A DNA stretch of 64,000 nt. Source: Flavobacteriaceae bacterium MAR_2009_75. GTDB taxonomy: Bacteria; Bacteroidota; Bacteroidia; Flavobacteriales; Flavobacteriaceae. Under the pieces are notes generated by a model. The model did no database searches. It was given only the letters and a program-made list of their open reading frames with translations, and was not told where the DNA came from. How positions within the stretch are numbered: position 1 is the first letter of the stretch; every line of letters begins with the position of its first letter. The stretch lies in contig PHTZ01000001.1 in the NCBI GenBank assembly GCA_002813285.1, positions 1 through 64,000 of the forward strand, read 5' to 3'. The translations under genes were made by a program, and so were the position numbers. This document shows positions 63,190-64,000 of the stretch, piece by piece.

Positions 63190-64000
63190 TCAATTTTCCG
63201 AAGATGTTTTTAGGAAAATTGTAAATCTGAAATAAGAACGAAGCACCGTCCGGTGATACTTCGGTGGCGATAACCGGTAAATTCAATACCTCTTTATCGT
63301 AAGTCTTATCTAAAACTTCAGATAGTTCAAAATCGATGTCAAATATTTCTGGGTCTAGTGAAGGTTCTATATCAACCTCATTTAAAAGTTGATGAAACTC
63401 ATCTTCAGTATACTGAACCTCAGGATTCTCTTTGGCCATCTGATCATCAAAAAGTGCTTTGGTCAATTTAGCTTCGTCTTCTTTTTTTTTATCATTTTTG
63501 GCTTCTCCATTTTCAGAAACCTTGGCTACCAACAATTTTAATGCGCTTTGAGCTTTTATTCTTATTTCGGTATCGGGGTCTTCGAGCAGACCATCTAAAA
63601 ATTGAATTTCTTTCTCATCGCCTACAATCACAATTTCTTCAAGAAGTATTAGCTTAGATTCACGGTCGATACTCTTAAACAAGTCGGCAAAAACACTAAA
63701 ACTTGGTAGGTCTAATTCTTCAATATGACTTTTACGCAATGCAATATGACCATCTCGTTGTTTAGAAAAAATTTCTATCATGTGTAGTATTCTATCTTTA
63801 ATAAATCCTTTGTTTTCTGCCTCTAGCAACTCTTCTAACAATGGAATTTCTCTATGGTCGCCCATTTCTTCTAAATCATCAAGAAGCCCCATCATGTATG
63901 CTTCATGCTCATTGTAATAGACAGGTTCGGGAATCAAGGCCTCTATTTGTTCATTTTCTGAATCTTTTAAAACTTCCTCAAATTCTACCTCAATATCTTC
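63182..64000 (-). CDS. HEAT-repeat protein, partial (5' end beyond the window)
   Basis: The frame is open through the window edge, so at least 272 residues are seen, without the start. Acidic N-terminal parts alternate with HEAT-like helical repeats (DREIPLLEELLEAENKGF-like, KSIDRESKLILLEEIVIVGD, EIQFLDGLLEDPDTEIRIKA). A C-terminal segment ends FLFQIYNFPKNIFGKLNG. An internal TTG at 63937 is not the true start. It overlaps the GT2 gene by 8 bp, so it is the first known gene of this operon. A scaffold or regulator of the synthase is likely; no enzyme motif is seen. Confidence 0.78.
   Translation of the reverse strand, partial: EDIEVEFEEVLKDSENEQIEALIPEPVYYNEHEAYMMGLLDDLEEMGDHREIPLLEELLEAENKGFIKDRILHMIEIFSKQRDGHIALRKSHIEELDLPSFSVFADLFKSIDRESKLILLEEIVIVGDEKEIQFLDGLLEDPDTEIRIKAQSALKLLVAKVSENGEAKNDKKKEDEAKLTKALFDDQMAKENPEVQYTEDEFHQLLNEVDIEPSLDPEIFDIDFELSEVLDKTYDKEVLNLPVIATEVSPDGASFLFQIYNFPKNIFGKLNG

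Noticed and set aside
1-64000. tRNA, rRNA, IS elements, prophage, CRISPR arrays, origin
   Set aside because: Looked for and not seen by eye; short tRNA genes could still be missed without a search tool.

Overview
The window looks like a chromosomal piece from a marine-type flavobacterium (Bacteroidota, Flavobacteriaceae). It is AT-rich, and several promoters match the Bacteroidota -7 element TAnnTTTG. The families are typical of that group: DUF4374 and DUF4251 lipoproteins, a short RpoD without region 1.1, DUF2490, DUF6155, lipoproteins with a Cys-Ser lipobox, and a type II MenB. I saw no rRNA, tRNA, insertion sequence, prophage or CRISPR array. No genus can be named from the sequence alone.

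Layout. (1) 1-4.0 kb: three adjacent genes broken by many single-base frame changes (a TonB-dependent receptor, a DUF4374 lipoprotein and an unidentified minus-strand remnant). (2) 4.0-14.4 kb: a redox island with an SDR, a bestrophin, a 2OG-Fe(II) oxygenase, a quinone-oxidoreductase-like MDR, an enoyl-CoA hydratase, a cNMP-domain/thioredoxin-reductase-like flavoprotein, a bicupin, a nitroreductase and two AraC regulators. Three of its promoters carry the same 17-bp core, TTAGTA-N7-AGGT, each exactly 42 bp from a TAnnTTTG box. This is a strong candidate AraC operator. (3) 14.6-15.9 kb: a GntA/YqcI-type heme N-hydroxylase paired with a DUF1989 protein. (4) 16-19.6 kb: a three-gene envelope operon with MORN repeats. 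(5) 19.9-29.7 kb: a TetR regulator, electrophile and aldehyde detoxification enzymes (MDR, DJ-1/PfpI, metallo-hydrolase, SSADH, OYE), then PhyH, RluE and a cold-shock protein. (6) 29.9-40.5 kb: a di-heme cytochrome, a GntR regulator, a protealysin-like protease with an emfourin-like inhibitor, an amidohydrolase with MocA and XdhC, a VWA lipoprotein and an OmpA lipoprotein. (7) 40.5-48.1 kb: a five-gene operon ending in peptidoglycan-type enzymes, a beta-lactamase-like hydrolase, and menB. (8) 48.4-56 kb: a PAS-rich histidine kinase, a glycosyltransferase, a helicase and rpoD. (9) 56-64 kb: tiny paralogous ORFs, an ILEI/GDPD fusion protein, and a tightly coupled operon of HEAT protein, processive GT2, LtaS-like phosphotransferase with a TPR tail, and YaiO-type outer-membrane barrel.

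The last region is the best candidate for an undescribed system. The four minus-strand genes overlap or nearly touch and would together make, modify and export an envelope or secreted glycan. The facing gene encodes a predicted exported glycerophosphodiesterase-like enzyme fused to an interleukin-like (ILEI/FAM3) domain, which could act on glycerophosphoryl groups added by the LtaS-like enzyme. The AraC regulon and the GntA-DUF1989 pair come next. All functional statements rest on motif reading and family knowledge; no database search was run.
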